A stretch of DNA of 64,000 nucleotides, taken from NCBI GenBank assembly GCA_035570275.1, contig DATMNI010000285.1:30686-94685 (forward strand), written 5' to 3'. Under the pieces are notes generated by a model. It had not been told where the DNA came from, made no database searches, and saw only the letters and a list, made by a program, of their open reading frames with translations. Positions within the stretch are counted from its first letter, which is position 1; every line of letters begins with the position of its first letter. A program made the position numbers and the translations under genes. Source of the DNA: DATMNI01 sp035570275. GTDB taxonomy: Bacteria; Acidobacteriota; Terriglobia; Bryobacterales; Bryobacteraceae. Positions 61,138 to 64,000 of the stretch are shown here, in pieces.

Positions 61138-62802
61138 TCAGCCGCGGCGTCCGCCGGTCCGGTACTGGTGCTTATCGGCAACCCAGCGCGCTTCGCCGTA
61201 CTCGCCCAGCGCCACCGTGCCCGACATTTTTCCGCCCTCCGCCGTGGCGGTGAACTGGCCGGTGAACTGGAAAGCCACCCGCGTGCCGTCGGTCGGCAGC
61301 CCACTCTGAAAGCGCACCGTGTTGGCCGCCACGGCGCCGCTGAGATCGCCGGAAGCGAACTCGCCGTGGTGCGTGCCCACCAGTTTGCCGCCATCCTGCT
61401 CAATGACCAGGGTGTGGTTCACCGAACCGTGCACGAAGTCCATGCGCAGATCCCATTGCCCGGCCACGGTGGCCGGCTGGCCCGATGGCGGGGCCGGCGG
61501 GGCGGCGATCTTCGGCGGCTTCGAGAGCAGCGCGTACAGGCGGTCGGCCACCACCTTTTCATCGCCCGGCATCATCTGGTAAGGCACAATGGCGACCGTG
61601 CTGGCCATGTTTCCCGACATGCCTCCCGCCATGCCTCCCGGCCGGTTGCCGGTGGCCCCGGCCACCACGATCCGCGGCTCCGTATCGAGTACGATCTTGC
61701 TCACTTCCTGTCCCGTGATGCCGAGTTTGGCGCCGTCCCACTGAATGATCAGTTCCGGCGTGCGATTGGAAAGGTCGGCCGACGGCTGGTTCACCTTGGT
61801 GGTTACGCCATCCACGCGCTTTACGCTCGTGGCGATGTGGTCGAGCCAGCCTTCCCACTGCGCCCACTCGGCCTTATGGTCGCGCTTGACCCACATTTCC
61901 ACCGCGGCCAGCATGCCCATGATTTCTTCCTTACCCACTTTCAGGGCGCGGCCGAACGCATGGTGGGGAGCGCTGTTGATCCAGGCGCCCCGCAGCAGGC
62001 TCTTATCGCCCAGCAGCAGACCGGCCGCCTGGGGGCCGCGGATGCATTTGCCGCCGCTATAGGCGACCGCGGTGGCGCCGCGCTGCAGGTGAACATTGGG
62101 ATTGATGGTCAGGATCTCCGCCGCCGCGTCCACCACCAGCGGGACGTTGTGGCGCTTGCAGGCCTCGGCCACCACGCTGGTTCCCAGCGGTCCGTCATCT
62201 CCAGGACCGGCCAGGATGTACGCCACGGCGGTGCGTTCGTTGAAGGCCGCTTCCAATTCGGCCTTGTCGTGAACCACTACCAGCTTCACGCCCAGCATGC
62301 GGATGGCGTGGTCATAGACGTTGTGCGAGTAGGCGGGAAGGATGGCTTCGCTCTTCAGCCCGGTGAGATTGGGCAGCCGCTGCATGCGCTCCGGGTTGCC
62401 GCCGGCGATGGCCGAAGCCGTAAAATGGGCAACGGCTGCGCAGCATCCGGCGGTCACGATGCCCCATTCGGCGCCCGTCAATTCGGCCAGACGCTTGCCC
62501 ACGCCATCCATCAGCTCATCCATATTGACGAAGCCGCGGGAGGCCTGGTCCATGGCCCGCTTCACTTCCGGCAAGGTCTGGGAGCCGGTGATGATGGTGA
62601 AAGTGCCGCGCGCGTTGATGACCGGCCGCACCCCGATGGAGCGGTACATTTCGGCGCCGATCTCCAAAGGCGCGCCGACCGCCTGACGGACGCTGCCCCC
62701 CAAGGCTTGCGCCGCGGCCAGCAGACCGCCCTGACGGAACAGATCCCGGCGGCTGTAACCCGCCCACGGCGACTTGACGTTTTCCCAAAAGTTACTTGGC
62801 AT
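61138..62802 (-). CDS. SelA-like pyridoxal-phosphate protein, Tat-exported, with C-terminal beta domain
   Basis: 554 residues from ATG 62802. A twin-arginine leader (YSRRDLFRQGGLLAAAQALG) predicts export. Residues about 55-440 match the SelA/DgaE group: RPVINARGTFTIITGS, TAGCCAAVAHFTASAIAGG, VDAAAEI and Lys252 in YSGGKCIRGPQAAGLL as the Schiff-base lysine. Residues about 460-550 are a small beta domain (GQWDLRMDFVHGSVNHTLVIE in two parts: GQWDLRMDF, HTLVIEQDGGKL). Not a true selenocysteine synthase, since that works in the cytoplasm on tRNA; more like an ammonia-lyase on a sugar or amino acid. Export of a PLP enzyme is unusual. It lies downstream of a receptor gene. Confidence 0.78.
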   Translation of the reverse strand: MPSNFWENVKSPWAGYSRRDLFRQGGLLAAAQALGGSVRQAVGAPLEIGAEMYRSIGVRPVINARGTFTIITGSQTLPEVKRAMDQASRGFVNMDELMDGVGKRLAELTGAEWGIVTAGCCAAVAHFTASAIAGGNPERMQRLPNLTGLKSEAILPAYSHNVYDHAIRMLGVKLVVVHDKAELEAAFNERTAVAYILAGPGDDGPLGTSVVAEACKRHNVPLVVDAAAEILTINPNVHLQRGATAVAYSGGKCIRGPQAAGLLLGDKSLLRGAWINSAPHHAFGRALKVGKEEIMGMLAAVEMWVKRDHKAEWAQWEGWLDHIATSVKRVDGVTTKVNQPSADLSNRTPELIIQWDGAKLGITGQEVSKIVLDTEPRIVVAGATGNRPGGMAGGMSGNMASTVAIVPYQMMPGDEKVVADRLYALLSKPPKIAAPPAPPSGQPATVAGQWDLRMDFVHGSVNHTLVIEQDGGKLVGTHHGEFASGDLSGAVAANTVRFQSGLPTDGTRVAFQFTGQFTATAEGGKMSGTVALGEYGEARWVADKHQYRTGGRRG

Positions 62803-62829
62803 GGGGCGATCCCTCCTGAGCAGCATGAA

Positions 62830-62911
62830 TGGCCGCCGATGAACGCCGATGAACGCGGATAGAGCAAAGTTCTTTGTGCTATCGGCGTTTATCTGCGTTT
62901 ATCGGCGGCCA
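62830..62911. repeat. Inverted tandem-unit element (element F)
   Basis: The left arm is TGGCCGCCGATGAACGCCGA and TGAACGCGGAT; the right arm (62877-62911) is ATCGGCGTTTATCTGCGTTTA and ATCGGCGGCCA, its near reverse complement. Arms of over 30 bp, loop of about 14. Lies between the receptor and SelA-like genes; could also act as an mRNA border. Confidence 0.72.
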
Positions 62912-62924
62912 ACTCTGTCTCTTC

Positions 62925-64000
62925 CTAGAAGTAGAACTTCGCGACTACTTGCACGTTGCGTTCGCCCGTGGTGCTGGAGATTTCGCCGAACGTCGCCGCG
63001 CCGACCGTCTGCGAAACCGGGCTGTTGAAGATCGGTGTATTGGCGAGGTTGAACGCCTCGCCGCGGAGCTCAAACCATTTGTGCTCCGTCACCGGAAATT
63101 TCTTGGAGAGCGACAGGTTGAAAATCACCGCACCCGGGCCGCGCTCGACTCCGGGTCCGGCATCGCCGAAGGTGAACGCCGCGGGCTGAAGATATGCGCT
63201 TTGATCGAGCCAGTGGTTTCCGGGACCAACGATATGGGAATCGCTAGGTGTGCCGACAACCTGGGCGCGCGCGCTGCGCGCTAGAGTGCCGGAGCGGTCG
63301 GTGGCCTTAATGACCAACGGGAACCCGGTGTGCGCCGTAAAGCTGCCTCCCAATTGCCAGCCGCCAACCACGTAATCGGCGGCCTTGGGAATACCGGCTC
63401 CCAACTTCTTCCCCCGGCCGAACGGCATTTCGTAGTAGTAGGAGGCCACAAAGTTGTGCCTGACATCGGCCAACTGCGGGCTCCATTCGGAGCGGCGGTC
63501 GTAGAGATTCTGCATGTAGGCCGACTGCGGACCGGACTGACCGCCGTCACCGTAGTAGCCGATAGAGTCGGACATGCCGTGCGCCCAGGTGTAGGAGATC
63601 TGATACTCAATCCCCATGCTGAAACGCTTGTGCAGCGAGACCTGCATGGCGTTGTACTTCTGGTTGGCGCCGGTTTGCGTGCCGGAAATTTGCAGGATTT
63701 CGCTGGTTAGCGCCGGATTGCCGGCCATATACGGGCTGGCGAAGACCTGGCCGTTGACGAGCTGCTTCTGAAAGAAGGGCATGGCGGCGACCAAGTGCGT
63801 GCCGTGCTGGCCGATATAGCCCACGCTGAGCACGTTGCTGGCCGGGAGCTGATACTCTGCCATCAGGTTCCATTGCTGCACGTCAGCTGGACGGATGTTC
63901 GGATCCCAGAGCCGGATATTGGCGCCCTTGTACGGATCCTTGGGATTGATGGCGCTCAGTCCCTGATCGAGCGTGCTGCCGGGCAGATTGCCCAGACTGC
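62925..64000 (-). CDS. Oar-like TonB-dependent receptor, C-terminal part (cut by window edge)
   Basis: 358 residues of the barrel end are visible, open to the window edge. Marks are ISYTWAHGMSDSIGYYGDGGQ, FVASYYYEMPFGRGK, GGWQLGGSFTAHTGFPLVI, the LSLSKKFPVTE strand and a terminal VQVVAKFYF. These match the ends of the other receptors in this window. The N-terminus lies beyond 64000. It precedes the SelA-like gene, with repeat element F between them. Confidence 0.9.
   Translation of the reverse strand, partial: SLGNLPGSTLDQGLSAINPKDPYKGANIRLWDPNIRPADVQQWNLMAEYQLPASNVLSVGYIGQHGTHLVAAMPFFQKQLVNGQVFASPYMAGNPALTSEILQISGTQTGANQKYNAMQVSLHKRFSMGIEYQISYTWAHGMSDSIGYYGDGGQSGPQSAYMQNLYDRRSEWSPQLADVRHNFVASYYYEMPFGRGKKLGAGIPKAADYVVGGWQLGGSFTAHTGFPLVIKATDRSGTLARSARAQVVGTPSDSHIVGPGNHWLDQSAYLQPAAFTFGDAGPGVERGPGAVIFNLSLSKKFPVTEHKWFELRGEAFNLANTPIFNSPVSQTVGAATFGEISSTTGERNVQVVAKFYF

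Noticed and set aside
61105..62862. 585-codon plus-strand open frame
   Set aside because: Antisense shadow of the SelA-like gene, whose motifs are clear on the minus strand.

Overview
The window looks like a chromosomal segment of an Acidobacteriota member, most likely close to the Solibacter/Bryobacter group. This rests on protein types and not on a marker gene: four very long Oar-type TonB-dependent receptors with an N-terminal carboxypeptidase-regulatory-like domain, GHL6 and GH42 sugar hydrolases, PQQ dehydrogenase, PEP-CTERM proteins, TPR-CHAT protein, an Flp pilin, high GC and many toxin-antitoxin remnants. LpxB and the outer-membrane proteins indicate a diderm cell. I saw no rRNA, tRNA or CRISPR array.

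Region 1 (1-19.4 kb, all +) resembles a carbohydrate scavenging locus. It holds a frameshifted TonB-dependent receptor, two paralogous GHL6-type hydrolases, a second receptor, a GH42 beta-galactosidase-like enzyme, a Tat-exported PQQ dehydrogenase overlapping a pentaheme cytochrome, and a third receptor. Receptors 2 and 3 have similar promoters, each followed by a TGGTC-type dyad that looks like a GntR/FadR-class operator. The three hydrolases each carry a Gly/Arg-rich tract, at different places in the fold.

Region 2 (19.6-24.6 kb) is housekeeping: aminotransferase, cytidylate kinase, aspartokinase and an MFS transporter. Region 3 (24.6-27 kb) is a graveyard of toxin-antitoxin genes (a DUF4258 pair, a RelE remnant, a VapC remnant) around a PEP-CTERM gene whose 3' end runs into the RelE remnant. 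Region 4 (27-38.6 kb) has a minus-strand TPR/glycerate kinase/shikimate kinase/SDR operon, a LON-domain protein, a TonB-like protein overlapping a HAD hydrolase, a second PEP-CTERM gene with an overlong tail, a catalytically dead M1-peptidase-like protein, and lpxB. Region 5 (38.7-52.7 kb) mixes conserved unknowns, broken genes (DUF29, ParB-like, an esterase whose frameshift removes its catalytic histidine) and intact genes (phosphatase, MrfA-like helicase, porin, formamidase, GAF-glucan phosphorylase).

Region 6 (52.8-64 kb, all -) contains an orphan sugar-binding lipoprotein, then the most interesting unit: an exported TPR-CHAT protease, an ECF sigma factor overlapping it by 4 bp, a membrane-spanning zinc anti-sigma factor and a transglutaminase/TgpA-like membrane protein. 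This looks like a CHAT-protease-to-sigma-factor signalling module without CRISPR. It is followed by an Flp pilin, a Tat-exported SelA-like PLP protein and the 3' part of a fourth receptor.

A second theme is intergenic repeats. Six gene borders carry elements built from short tandem units that recur in inverted orientation around a GC-rich centre. Two further small palindrome families occur in three copies each. Several genes also carry in-frame minisatellites.
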